A stretch of DNA of 54,874 nucleotides, from NCBI RefSeq assembly GCF_000336935.1, contig NZ_AOME01000051.1:334720-389593 (forward strand). Direction: 5' to 3'. The notes under the pieces are model-generated. The model had not been told where the DNA came from. It made no database searches and worked only from the letters and a program-made list of their open reading frames with translations. Made by a program: the position numbers and the translations under genes. Origin of the DNA: Halococcus salifodinae DSM 8989 (GTDB lineage: Archaea; Halobacteriota; Halobacteria; Halobacteriales; Halococcaceae). How positions within the stretch are numbered: the stretch's first letter is position 1; each line of letters begins with the position of its first letter. This document shows, in pieces, positions 25,789-34,552 of the stretch.

Positions 25789-26604
25789 CTACAGTCCGAG
25801 TTTCCCAGCGAGATCGTCGTCGAGATCGCCGCCGATGGCGAACAGATCGCGCATCTCGTCGTCCGTGAGTTCGAAGTCGAACACGTCGGCGTTCGCCCGG
25901 ACGTGCTCGGGGTTCGATGACATCGGGATCGGCGACACCAGCGGCTGTTGGAGCAGCCACCGGATCGCGACCTGGGCGGCCGTCTTGTCGTGGTCGTCGG
26001 CGATCCCCGTGACCACCTCGTTGTCGAGGCAATCGCCGACCCCGAGCGGGCTGTAGGCGGTGAGCATCACGTCCTCGTCGAGACAGAGCGAGAGCAGGTC
26101 GTCCCGGCGCTCGTGGACGTTGTACTCGACCTGGTTCGTGAGGATCGGCGCATCGGAGTGCTCGATCGCCGCGCGCGTCTCTTCGACCGAGAAGTTCGAG
26201 ACACCGATGTTCTCCACCGTTCCCTCCTCGACGAGTTCGTTCATCGCGTCAAGGGTCTCCTCGTGAGCCACCTCCTGATCGGGCGAGTGGATCAGGAGGA
26301 GATCGACGTACTCGGTGTCGAGGCGGTCGAGGCTGTCGCGGGTCGACTCGATCACCGCGTCGTGGGCGCGATTCTCGCCCAACAGCTTCGTGGTGACGAA
26401 CACCTCCTCGCGGTCGATTCCGGAATCACCCATCGCGTCGCCGACCGCCGATTCGCTCTCGTACATCTGTGCGGTGTCGACGTGGCGATAGCCCGCGTCG
26501 AGCGCGGCCGAGACGGCCCGATACCGCTCGTCGTCGGTGTCCATTCCCGACGTGCCGAAGCCGAGTGCGGGGACCGTCGTGCCATCCACGGTGATCTGTT
26601 GCAT
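25789..26604 (-). CDS. Aldo/keto reductase
   Basis: 271 residues, a TIM-barrel NAD(P)H-dependent oxidoreductase. The catalytic tetrad is visible: Asp in GYRHVDTAQMYESE (with the Tyr of QMYESE), Lys in VFVTTKLLGEN and His in LLLIHSPDQ. VENIGVSNFSVEE and NQVEYNVHERR are family motifs, and SPIPMSSNPEHVRANADVFD is the cofactor tail. The substrate is unknown; many haloarchaeal members reduce sugars or aldehydes. It converges on the TFS gene. Confidence 0.88.
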   Translation of the reverse strand: MQQITVDGTTVPALGFGTSGMDTDDERYRAVSAALDAGYRHVDTAQMYESESAVGDAMGDSGIDREEVFVTTKLLGENRAHDAVIESTRDSLDRLDTEYVDLLLIHSPDQEVAHEETLDAMNELVEEGTVENIGVSNFSVEETRAAIEHSDAPILTNQVEYNVHERRDDLLSLCLDEDVMLTAYSPLGVGDCLDNEVVTGIADDHDKTAAQVAIRWLLQQPLVSPIPMSSNPEHVRANADVFDFELTDDEMRDLFAIGGDLDDDLAGKLGL

Positions 26605-26770
26605 CCCGAGAGACGTGTTTGCGGCCAGGCTTCAAGATTCGGTTGCCGGCGATGGCTGGTGTGCCCGCCTCGCGACTCCCGACAGGGATCCAATTCTCGG
26701 TGAAACGGTCGCGAACGACCGGCGTGACGCCGACCGAAAGCCTTTGTCCGCCACAGCACGGATCTCGTTC

Positions 26771-27277
26771 GTGAACGAGCCACGCCGCGTCGAGGTCCAT
26801 CCCGGCTGTGAGGCGGTCGTGGCGTTCGATCCCGACCTCACCTTCGAGTGCGTCGACTCGTGTACGTGGTGCTGTGGCCACGGCGTGTTGCTCTACGATC
26901 ACGATCTCCTCGGCCTCGCCCAACGCGCGAACCTGAACGACGCCACCACGACCGCCCACGGCGAGCAGTTCGTCCGCCGTGAGCAAAAGGACAGAGACGA
27001 CCACACTGGCGACGACGGCGCGGCGTGTTACTTCCTCGGCGAGGACGGCCTGTGTTCGCTCCACGCCGAACACGACTGGAAGCCCGCGCGGTGTTCGGTG
27101 TTCCCGCTCGAAGTCCACTACGAGAACGGTGAGATCCGCGTGACGGTACGCGACGAGGCCGAAGAACACTGCGAGGGTCTCGACGTGAGCGAGCGCCGCG
27201 TGATCGACAACCTCGACGCCTTTCTTCCCGAGGTGCTCTGGTCGCTGGAAAACCCCGAAACGAAGATCGAGCTGTAG
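26771..27277 (+). CDS. YkgJ-family cysteine-cluster protein
   Basis: 168 residues from a GTG start. The family's CxxxCxxCC-type cluster is seen as CVDSCTWCCGHG near residue 27, then CYFLGEDGLCSLH near residue 81 and KPARCSVFPLEV. It is expected to bind zinc or an iron-sulfur cluster. The function of the family is not settled. The start is chosen because it precedes the conserved core by about 25 residues, and no good ATG exists upstream. The N-terminal context is divergent from the aldo/keto reductase. Confidence 0.78.
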   Translation: MNEPRRVEVHPGCEAVVAFDPDLTFECVDSCTWCCGHGVLLYDHDLLGLAQRANLNDATTTAHGEQFVRREQKDRDDHTGDDGAACYFLGEDGLCSLHAEHDWKPARCSVFPLEVHYENGEIRVTVRDEAEEHCEGLDVSERRVIDNLDAFLPEVLWSLENPETKIEL

Positions 27278-27331
27278 CTACCCGAGAGTACCGAAGAAAG
27301 CGGCCGGCTGTGGGTCGGCGTTCGTACGAGC

Positions 27332-27808
27332 TTACGCCGCGGCCTCGGCAGCCTCGTGGACCGCGTCGTAGTCGGGCTCGTTGGTCGGATCGTCGGCGAC
27401 CCACGAGTACGTAATCGTCCCGTCGCCGTCGATGACGAAGATCGCGCGCTCGGCCACGCCCTGGAGCCCGAGATCGTCGATGTCGAGGCTCACGTCGTAG
27501 GCCTCGATGGCCGCTCGATCCATGTCGCTCACGAGATCGAACTCCAGACCGTGTTCGTCTTGGAACGCGGCCTGGGAGAACGGCGAGTCGGCGCTGATCC
27601 CGTACAGGGTCGCCCCGGTCCCGCGAAGAGCGTCGAGGTCGTCCTGAAACGCCACCATCTCGTTGGTACACGGCGGCGTGAACGCACCCGGGAAGAAGGC
27701 GAGCACGAGCGGTGCCTCGCCGAACTGTTCCGAGAGCGTGAATTCCGCCGGCTCGTCGCCGGCGAGCTTTGCGGTGAAGTCAGGGGCGGAATCGCCATCA
27801 GAAACCAT
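27332..27808 (-). CDS. Peroxiredoxin (AhpC/TSA, AhpE-like)
   Basis: 158 residues. Thioredoxin fold with the peroxidatic cysteine in AFFPGAFTPPCTNEMVAFQD, the usual Pro-x3-Thr-x2-Cys context. No second conserved cysteine is seen, so it is probably a 1-Cys type. VAERAIFVIDGDGTITYSWV is the typical C-terminal strand. It reduces peroxides in the cytosol. The frame is open far upstream; ATG 27808 (MVSDGDSAPDF) is the family start. It converges on the YkgJ gene. Confidence 0.9.
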   Translation of the reverse strand: MVSDGDSAPDFTAKLAGDEPAEFTLSEQFGEAPLVLAFFPGAFTPPCTNEMVAFQDDLDALRGTGATLYGISADSPFSQAAFQDEHGLEFDLVSDMDRAAIEAYDVSLDIDDLGLQGVAERAIFVIDGDGTITYSWVADDPTNEPDYDAVHEAAEAAA

Positions 27809-28019
27809 CACTTCTGGGTACACACGCCGGAAACAAGAGCATATGGTTCGCTGGTTGAGAGACTGCCATTTCGGCCGATTCCGGGCACGATGGGGGACGA
27901 AAACGGTGGGGCGGTCGAGTATGCGATGCCACGCAACGGAACCCGCCCCGAAGGACGATCCCCGACCGCCGATAGGCAATCGCTCGACTAAACGATTCGC
28001 GATGACATAGCAAGCACCT

Positions 28020-28664
28020 TTAGCCGAACAGATCGCCGACGAGCCGCGCACAGCCGCGACGGAGCCGTTCGGAAACAGCCTGGTTCGAGACACCGAGATC
28101 CTCGGCGAGGTCGCCGAGAGTGGCCTGACGTGGGATGTCGAAGTAGCCGCGTTCGTGGGCCAACTGGAGGGTTTCGCGCTGGCAGGACGTGAGCCGATCC
28201 CGCGGTGGTCCGTCGCTGGGATCGGTGTCGTACAGTCGGTCGAGTCGGAACTCGAGTCCGTGCTCGTCACAGAACCCACTGAACGTGGTCAGTGCTTCGC
28301 GATCGGGAAACCGCATTCTTGTGTGCCATCGTCCGTCGGTGTAGCACATTTCGAGGCGGGCTGCCCCGAGATCGATCCACGCGTCGTAAGTCATGACGGG
28401 AGCTGTGCCAGTCAGTCGCACGCGATAGAGTCGTCGGTCGTCCGATTCGCTCAGCCGTTGGATGTCGGTCACGGTCTCGTCGCGTTCGAGTCCGCGATCG
28501 AACGTCGCGAGATCGTCACCGCGCGCCCAACAGAACGCGACCGGCGTTGCCGAGCGCGTCCCGTACTCCCGCTCGATTTCGAACTCGACCGACGGTGCGG
28601 CCGAGAGCGCCGTCGCGAACGAGAGTTTCTCCGGCGCGAGACTGAACTCGGCGATGACGCCCAT
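28020..28664 (-). CDS. Bat/HTH-10 type transcriptional regulator
   Basis: 214 residues. The C-terminal HTH_10 domain (from about residue 160: LTSCQRETLQLAHERGYFDI, then ATLGDLAEDLGVSNQAVSER) is the archaeal Bat-type helix-turn-helix. The N-terminal part is a small ligand-binding-like domain (GVIAEFSLAPEKLSFATALS and on). It lacks PAS or GAF motifs. The start ATG 28664 (MGVIAEFSL) is preferred over an upstream TTG or GTG because homologues begin there. The target genes are unknown; the ZIP transporter gene lies next to it in the same direction, upstream. Confidence 0.8.
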   Translation of the reverse strand: MGVIAEFSLAPEKLSFATALSAAPSVEFEIEREYGTRSATPVAFCWARGDDLATFDRGLERDETVTDIQRLSESDDRRLYRVRLTGTAPVMTYDAWIDLGAARLEMCYTDGRWHTRMRFPDREALTTFSGFCDEHGLEFRLDRLYDTDPSDGPPRDRLTSCQRETLQLAHERGYFDIPRQATLGDLAEDLGVSNQAVSERLRRGCARLVGDLFG

Positions 28665-28767
28665 GCGTGACGGTATGGTACTGAATAGCAAAACACTTCC
28701 CCTTCCGTCGGTCATTCGACACGAGATCGGAACCAGGCCGGAATCGACTGGAGACCGGCGCGACGCG

Positions 28768-29631
28768 TCAGGCGGCGAGCGCCAGCCACGCGAGAAACAC
28801 TGCCCCCGCGCCGACCGCGGTGCTCGCCACCGCGTGAACCCGGAGGCGGTCGAGCAGCGCGTGGTCGTCGCCGGTGAGCGCCGCTACCTCACCGACTTCG
28901 CCACCGACCTCACACTCCGGCAGGAAGTCCATCGCGACGTGAAGGAAGAGTCCGGCGGCGAACCCGAAGACCGCGGCCGAGACCGCCATCGACGACGGCG
29001 GCTGGAGCAACCCCGCGAGGAGCGCCGCGACCCCAACCCCGGCCGCCGGGAGCACGACCATCCCGACCGGCATGTCGCGCCGCTGGAGCCGCTGTGCGGC
29101 GGCGTAGCCCGCAGGTCCCTTATGTGAGACGATTCCGAGTCCCAGCAGGAGGCCGAGATCGGGCAGCAGCGTGTAGACGGTCCCGATGACGATCCCGGCC
29201 GTCAGCGAATGCGCGGTGAGCTGGGCGGTCGTGGTTTCTATGGGGAGATCACGGTGGGCGAATCGGTGGCCGACGGTGTGGCCGGTGTAGCCCGCGAGCA
29301 GCCCGGCGGCGATCCCGAACCCGCCGATCTTCGGGTCGTACCCGATCGCCTGCGGGACGAGGAAGACGGCGGCACTCGTGACCATCGCGCCGCTCGCGAG
29401 ACCGTACCCCCAGACCAACCGCTCCGCGTGGGTGTCGGCGGTCGCCGAGCGTGATCCCACGAGTGCCCCGCCGGCCATCGCGGCGAACGCGACCCAGCCG
29501 ACGACGAGCACTTTCCAGAGGCCCGCCGTCGCCCCGACGACCGAGAGGCACACGAGCGCGCCCGTTCCGGCAATGCCGAGCCACGGGACTGACCCGAATT
29601 CAACACCATCGTCTGTCTCGTTGATACCCAT
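28768..29631 (-). CDS. ZIP-family metal transporter
   Basis: 287 residues with about eight hydrophobic segments. ZIP signatures: LTAHSLTAGIVIGTVYTLLP (TM4 with metal-binding His) and IVSHKGPAGYAAAQ (TM5 with His). FLHVAMDFLPECEVG near the end is also typical. ZIP proteins bring Zn2+, Fe2+ or Mn2+ into the cytosol; which metal is used cannot be read from the sequence. The open frame runs further upstream to the neighbouring gene, but only the part from ATG 29631 is membrane-protein-like. Confidence 0.85.
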   Translation of the reverse strand: MGINETDDGVEFGSVPWLGIAGTGALVCLSVVGATAGLWKVLVVGWVAFAAMAGGALVGSRSATADTHAERLVWGYGLASGAMVTSAAVFLVPQAIGYDPKIGGFGIAAGLLAGYTGHTVGHRFAHRDLPIETTTAQLTAHSLTAGIVIGTVYTLLPDLGLLLGLGIVSHKGPAGYAAAQRLQRRDMPVGMVVLPAAGVGVAALLAGLLQPPSSMAVSAAVFGFAAGLFLHVAMDFLPECEVGGEVGEVAALTGDDHALLDRLRVHAVASTAVGAGAVFLAWLALAA

Positions 29632-29707
29632 TCGATTAGCAACGAGGTGTTGGTCGTTAATATGCCCGTCGGGTGGCGGACGACCACTCACCACTAGGAC
29701 TACCGTC

Positions 29708-30427
29708 TCAGCGAGTCGCTTGCCGCCACGCGCGGAGGTCGAGGATCTCGCCGTCGAGATCGTCGGGCTCGATGACAGTCGCCGCCCAGACGAACATCTC
29801 GGCGATCTCCTCGGGATCACGTCCCTGATCGCCCGCGAGATCAGTCGCGACCTGACCCGGATCGACGACGCCCACGGACTGGTCGATCTCGACCGCGAAC
29901 CCGCGCGCGAGCGCCTCCGCCGCGGCCTTCGAGACGGCGTACGAACCCATGCCGGACCGTGCTTCCCGGGCGACTGATCCCGAGGGCACCAGTACGCGGC
30001 CGTTGGTTGCGAGGTGGGGAAGCGATTCTCGGACGGTGGAAAAAACGCCACGGGCGTTCGTCCGGAGATGCTCGTCGACAGCGGCGTAGCTCTCCTCGTC
30101 GAGCGGCGTTTCGCCCGCCGAACCGTGATAGACGCCCGCGTTCGCCACCACGAGATCGATCCCGTCGCTTTCACCAGCTCTGGCGGCGGTCTCCACGAGA
30201 CGTTCGACGTCGTACTCGTCACGGACGTCCGCGCGCTGGACGGTGATCCCGCCGTTCGCGTCGTCCGTGTCGTCGCTGCCCGCTCGGATCTCCTCGGCGA
30301 GCGTTTCGAGCGCGTCGGCGTCGCGCGCACAGCCGACGACGTGTGCGCCTTCGGCGACGAACCGTCGCGCAAGTGCCGCGCCGATCCCGCGACTGGCGCC
30401 GGTAACGAGTGCGGTGGTGTCGTCCAT
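29708..30427 (-). CDS. Short-chain dehydrogenase/reductase
   Basis: 239 residues, classical SDR. The NAD(P) loop TGASRGIGAALARRF is at about residues 9-23, VVANAGVYHG has the Asn-Ala-Gly motif, and the catalytic Ser (PSGSVAREARSG) and Tyr-x3-Lys (SYAVSKAAAEAL) are present. The C-terminal VVDPGQVATDL is standard. The ADR after VVGC (CARDADALE) suggests NADP preference, but this is only an inference. The substrate is unknown. The frame extends upstream; ATG 30427 is the correct start. Confidence 0.87.
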   Translation of the reverse strand: MDDTTALVTGASRGIGAALARRFVAEGAHVVGCARDADALETLAEEIRAGSDDTDDANGGITVQRADVRDEYDVERLVETAARAGESDGIDLVVANAGVYHGSAGETPLDEESYAAVDEHLRTNARGVFSTVRESLPHLATNGRVLVPSGSVAREARSGMGSYAVSKAAAEALARGFAVEIDQSVGVVDPGQVATDLAGDQGRDPEEIAEMFVWAATVIEPDDLDGEILDLRAWRQATR

Positions 30428-30563
30428 ACACTCAGTGAAGCCGGCAACCCGATACCCGTTTCCGTCCCGGCGGCATCGACCGCTGATCGTCGGCCATCGT
30501 CCGGCGGGAGAGGCGTCGATCGTCTCGACGGACTCAAGACGTGCTGGCTGCTGGATCGGGTTC

Positions 30564-31142
30564 ATGACCCATCGAGAGATCAATCTCGACGAAATCGAGC
30601 GCCGTCGCGATCGGCTGTTCGATCGCTTCGGCGAAGCGCCCGTCCGCGAGCGCCACGATACACCGGACGCCGATGAGTTCGAGGAGTGGAGCGAACTGTC
30701 CACTACCGGCTACATCGGAAGTGCGTACGCGCTCGTCCATCGGCCCCCGGAACGACTACCCGAACTCACCGAGTCGATGGCCGTCGACGGCGACGAGCGG
30801 GAGCGCGTGCTCCTCATCCTGGGACGGGGCGGATCGAAGTGGGGCGTGCCTGGCGGCGGCCAGGAGGGCGACGAGACGATGGAGGCGACTGTCCGGCGAG
30901 AGTTGCTCGAAGAGGTGGGAATCGCGGCTTCGCCGACGGGGCTGAACCACCTGCGCCACGAGGTCGCCACCTGTGAGGGGTACGACGAGCGTCTCCACGT
31001 GCTCCGCGCGTTCTTTCACGCCGAGTACGAGGGCGGCTCGATCGCGATCCAGCCAGGCGAACTCAACGGGGCCGCGTGGTTCGCCGAGCCACCGAGCGCC
31101 GATCGACTGCTGCCATCCACGAAACGATTGCTCGAAGAGTGA
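30564..31142 (+). CDS. NUDIX hydrolase
   Basis: 192 residues. The complete NUDIX box is GGGQEGDETMEATVRRELLE followed by EVGI, with all conserved Gly and Glu residues. The N-terminal 75 residues are an extra domain with charged helices. Such enzymes split nucleoside diphosphates linked to another moiety; the substrate is not predictable. It is divergent from the SDR gene and precedes the carotenoid cluster by 91 bases; no link to carotenoids is implied. Confidence 0.85.
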   Translation: MTHREINLDEIERRRDRLFDRFGEAPVRERHDTPDADEFEEWSELSTTGYIGSAYALVHRPPERLPELTESMAVDGDERERVLLILGRGGSKWGVPGGGQEGDETMEATVRRELLEEVGIAASPTGLNHLRHEVATCEGYDERLHVLRAFFHAEYEGGSIAIQPGELNGAAWFAEPPSADRLLPSTKRLLEE

Positions 31143-31201
31143 CGGACGGAGACGGGACGAACCGAACGCTTCGGCTCCCTCGACGCCGGCGGGTCCGGCG
31201 G

Positions 31202-31209
31202 TTTTTATG
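31202..31209 (+). promoter_or_regulatory. TATA element of the carotenoid operon
   Basis: TTTTTATG is centred about 28 bases before ATG 31234. This supports a leaderless transcript beginning there and argues against the in-frame ATG 31207, which lies inside the element. Confidence 0.55.
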
Positions 31210-31233
31210 CGCCGCGGCCGTGTGAACGAGTAC

Positions 31234-32763
31234 ATGGATTCGCTCTCGGGCGGAACGAGTACGACAGGAGTGGGGTCGGACGACCCGCTCGCCGGGCGAT
31301 CGATCGCCGTGGTCGGCAGTGGCTTCGGCGGGCTGTCGGCGGCGTGCTATCTCGCCGATGCAGGGGCCGACGTCACCGTGCTCGAAAAGAACGATCAACT
31401 GGGCGGGCGCGCCTCCCAGTTCGAGACCGAGGGCTTCCGGTTCGACATGGGACCGTCGTGGTATATGATGCCCGACGTCTTCGAGAGATTTTTCGGTCAC
31501 TTCGGGAGAGAGCCGACCGACTACTACGGTCTCTCCCGTCTCGATCCCCACTACCGCGTGTTCTTCAAGGACGGCGACCGGGTGGATCTCACACCCGATA
31601 TGGATCAGGTCCGGGCGACGTTCGAATCCTACGAGGACGGCGCGGCCGAAGCCTTCGACGACTACCTGGCCCAGAGCGAGTCGACCTACGAGGCCGCGAT
31701 GGAGCGGTTCGTCTACACTGATCGCCCCCGCTTGCGGGACTGGGTCGACAGCGAGGTGTTTCGATCCGCGCCGGTCGGGCTGAACCTGCTCCGCTCGATG
31801 GAGGGGCACGTCTCGAACTACTTCGAGCACCCGAAGCTCCAGCAGATCATGCAGTACACCCTCGTCTTCCTTGGCGGGTCGCCGAAGAACACGCCCGCGC
31901 TCTACACCATGATGAGTCACGTCGATTTCAACCTCGGCGTGTACTACCCGGAGGGTGGGTTCGGCGGCGTCGTCGACGGAATCGCCGATCTCGCCCGGGA
32001 GCTCGGTGTCACGTTCGAGACCGGCGCAGAGGTCACCGAGATCACCAGGCGGCGGGGCGAGTTCCTCGTCGACACCGTGGCGGGAACCCACAGCCCAAAT
32101 GCGGTCGTCAGCGATGCCGATTACGCACACACCGAGCAGGAGCTCCTGCCCGAACACGAGCGCCAGTACTCGGAGAGCTACTGGGACGATCGCACGCTCG
32201 CGCCCTCCGCCTTCCTCCTCTATCTCGGCGTCGAGGGTGATGTCGACCCGCTCGCGCATCACACTCTCGTGCTGCCGACTGACTGGGACGGCCACTTCGC
32301 TCAGATCTTCGACGAGCCGGCGTGGCCCGACGATCCGGCGTACTACCTCTGTGTCCCCTCGAAGACCGACGATACCGTCGCGCCCGACGGTCACTCGAAC
32401 CTCTTCGCGCTCGTGCCGATCGCGCCAGGCCTCGACGATTCGCCCGAAACACGGGAGCGCTATCGCGAGACCGTGCTCGACGACATCGCCGCGAACACCG
32501 GCGTCGATCTCGAAGACCGGATCGTGGTCGAGGAAACCTTCTCGGTCTCGGACTTCGCCGAGCGCTACAACAGCCGCCAGGGGACCGCGCTCGGTCTCGC
32601 CCATACACTCCGCCAGACCGCGCTGTTCCGACCGCCGCATCGCTCCGAAGCCGTCCCGGACCTCTACTTCACCGGCTCGTACACCACACCGGGGATCGGC
32701 GTCCCGATGTGTCTGATCAGCGGCGAGCACGCCGCGAACGCCGTGATCGACGACCACCGATGA
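31234..32763 (+). CDS. crtD: CrtI-type carotenoid desaturase, probably the 3,4-desaturase CrtD
   Basis: 509 residues. The FAD motif GSGFGGLSAACYLADAGADV is followed by LEKNDQLGGRAS, and the C-terminal signature FTGSYTTPGIGVPMCLISGE is typical of phytoene-desaturase-family enzymes. In Haloarcula japonica the gene in this position, before the elongase and the hydratase, is CrtD. It desaturates the C-3,4 bond of the lycopene-derived C50 intermediates on the way to bacterioruberin. A general phytoene desaturase is the alternative. The next gene overlaps by four bases (ATGA). Confidence 0.85.
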   Translation: MDSLSGGTSTTGVGSDDPLAGRSIAVVGSGFGGLSAACYLADAGADVTVLEKNDQLGGRASQFETEGFRFDMGPSWYMMPDVFERFFGHFGREPTDYYGLSRLDPHYRVFFKDGDRVDLTPDMDQVRATFESYEDGAAEAFDDYLAQSESTYEAAMERFVYTDRPRLRDWVDSEVFRSAPVGLNLLRSMEGHVSNYFEHPKLQQIMQYTLVFLGGSPKNTPALYTMMSHVDFNLGVYYPEGGFGGVVDGIADLARELGVTFETGAEVTEITRRRGEFLVDTVAGTHSPNAVVSDADYAHTEQELLPEHERQYSESYWDDRTLAPSAFLLYLGVEGDVDPLAHHTLVLPTDWDGHFAQIFDEPAWPDDPAYYLCVPSKTDDTVAPDGHSNLFALVPIAPGLDDSPETRERYRETVLDDIAANTGVDLEDRIVVEETFSVSDFAERYNSRQGTALGLAHTLRQTALFRPPHRSEAVPDLYFTGSYTTPGIGVPMCLISGEHAANAVIDDHR

Positions 32764-33659
32764 GCGTCGGCGAGCGCGTCCGCCGGACGGTCGACCGGCT
32801 CGGAGCGCTCGCGCCGCCCGAATCCACATGGTTGGGCTACCTCCTCCGGCTCTCACGCCCGCGTTTTTGGCTCTACCTCGCCGGTCCGGTGATCGTCGGC
32901 GTGGTCTACGCCGCCGACGCGCCCACCGACGTCCTCTCACCCGTCGCCGTCGCGCTGTTTGCGTACTTCCTCGTCCCCGCCAACGTCTTCCTCTACGGCG
33001 TCAACGACGTTTTCGATGCCGACATCGACGCCGAAAACCCGAAGAAGGACGACCGGGAGGTGCGCTACTCGGGCGATCAGGGCGTGCTCTGGGCGGTGCT
33101 CGCGAGCGGCCTCCTCGGGCTGGCGTTCGTTCCCGTCCTCCCCCCGAGCGAACTCGCGGCGTTCGCCGTCTTCGGCTTCCTCGCGGTCGCGTACAGCGCG
33201 CCACCCTTCCGATTCAAGACGACTCCGCCGCTCGACTCGGTTTCGAACGGGCTGTACGTCCTCCCAGGGGTGGTCGGCTACATCGCCGTCGCTGACGCCG
33301 TGCCGCCGCTCGCCGCCGTACTCGGTGGCTGGCTCTGGACGATGGGGATGCACACCTTCTCCGCGATCCCCGACATCGAGCCCGATCGCGAGGCAGGCAT
33401 CCGGACAACCGCCACAGCATTGGGCGAACGCCGAACCTACGCCTACTGTGGGGCGTGCTGGCTCGCGGCGGCGATCCTGTTTTTCGTCGTCCACCCGTTC
33501 TTCACCCTGCTCCTGCTCGCGTACCCCGTTCTGGTGTTCTCGATCGCACGGTCGTCGGTCGCGGTCGAGCGCGCGTACTGGTGGTATCCCGCGGTGAACA
33601 CGCTCGTCGGAACGATCATGACCCTCGGCGGGATCTGGACCCTGATCTATGGCGGCTGA
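32760..33659 (+). CDS. lyeJ: Lycopene elongase/1,2-hydratase (UbiA family)
   Basis: 299 residues with about eight hydrophobic segments. UbiA-type aspartate motifs: NDVFDADID near residue 81 and the second, DIEPDREAG, near residue 207. The enzyme adds C5 units to lycopene and hydrates it, giving dihydroisopentenyldehydrorhodopin-type intermediates in the membrane. It overlaps crtD by four bases and cruF by eleven, so the three are an operon. The order and overlap fit the bacterioruberin operon of haloarchaea. Confidence 0.88.
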   Translation: MSVGERVRRTVDRLGALAPPESTWLGYLLRLSRPRFWLYLAGPVIVGVVYAADAPTDVLSPVAVALFAYFLVPANVFLYGVNDVFDADIDAENPKKDDREVRYSGDQGVLWAVLASGLLGLAFVPVLPPSELAAFAVFGFLAVAYSAPPFRFKTTPPLDSVSNGLYVLPGVVGYIAVADAVPPLAAVLGGWLWTMGMHTFSAIPDIEPDREAGIRTTATALGERRTYAYCGACWLAAAILFFVVHPFFTLLLLAYPVLVFSIARSSVAVERAYWWYPAVNTLVGTIMTLGGIWTLIYGG

Positions 33660-34488
33660 GACAGCGACCCGCCGACGGATCGAAGCGCGACTCGACGATC
33701 TGGTGGCCGACAACCGATTCACCATCGCGGTCGTGTTCCCGATCGTCGGCGCAGTCCTTCTTCTCGCGAGCGCCGAGGCCCTCGTCGGCCCGCCGTTGCG
33801 CTACAACCCCGCTCTCATCCTGCTCGGAACGGTCGTGATGCGCCTCCCCCTCGTGGCGGGACTCGTGCCGGTGCTCGATCGCCGGGCGTCGCTCGGTCTC
33901 GCTGTGCTCGTCGCCTACGCCTTCGGGATCGAGCTGATCGGGGTGACGACAGGGTGGCCGTACGGCACCTTCGAGTACACCATCGCGCTCGGGCCGATGC
34001 TGGCGGGGGTTCCGCTCGGCCTGCCGGTCTTTTTTCTCCCGCTCGTCCTGAACAGCTACCTGCTCTGTCTTCTCGTGCTCGGCGACGCAGCCAGACGGCG
34101 TGCCATCCGACTCGTCGTGGTGATCGCGACGGTGCTCCTCGTCGATCTCGTGCTCGATCCAGGCGCGGTCGCGATCGGCTTCTGGAGCTACGGTGAGGGG
34201 GTCTACTACGGCGTTCCCGTCTCGAATTACTTGGGATGGGTGCTGTCGGCCACAGTTACAGTATTCGTGCTCGATCTCACCTTCGATCGCACGGCGCTAC
34301 GCGCTCGGCTCGACGAGTGTGGGTTCATGCTCGACGATCTCGTGAGCTTCGTCGTACTCTGGGGCGGGATCAACGCCTACTTCGGCAACTGGATTCCAGT
34401 GGCGCTCGCGCTCGTTCTCGCTGGTGGTCTACTCAAAACCGATCGGTTCGATTTCGCCGTCGGCTCGATTGCCGACTCACGATCCTGA
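33649..34488 (+). CDS. cruF: C50 carotenoid 2'',3''-hydratase
   Basis: 279 residues, seven to eight hydrophobic segments, and motifs typical of CruF: EYTIALGPMLAGVPLGLPVF and LVLDPGAVAIGFWSYGEGVY, followed by YYGVPVSNYLGWVLSA. It hydrates the end groups of bisanhydrobacterioruberin to make bacterioruberin. It is the last gene of the crtD-lyeJ-cruF operon. The start overlaps lyeJ. It converges with crtB; only 64 bases separate their ends. Confidence 0.88.
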   Translation: MAAETATRRRIEARLDDLVADNRFTIAVVFPIVGAVLLLASAEALVGPPLRYNPALILLGTVVMRLPLVAGLVPVLDRRASLGLAVLVAYAFGIELIGVTTGWPYGTFEYTIALGPMLAGVPLGLPVFFLPLVLNSYLLCLLVLGDAARRRAIRLVVVIATVLLVDLVLDPGAVAIGFWSYGEGVYYGVPVSNYLGWVLSATVTVFVLDLTFDRTALRARLDECGFMLDDLVSFVVLWGGINAYFGNWIPVALALVLAGGLLKTDRFDFAVGSIADSRS

Positions 34489-34552
34489 CTGTGTTCGGCA
34501 CAGCAGCCGTTCTGGGTTTCGACTGAGATTCGACGCCAAAAGTGCCGACGGC

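Noticed and set aside
31063-32940. A 625-codon minus-strand open frame opposite crtD
   Set aside because: High GC leaves antisense frames open. The text is Val/Arg/Gly-rich without motifs, while the plus strand encodes a clear CrtI-family enzyme.
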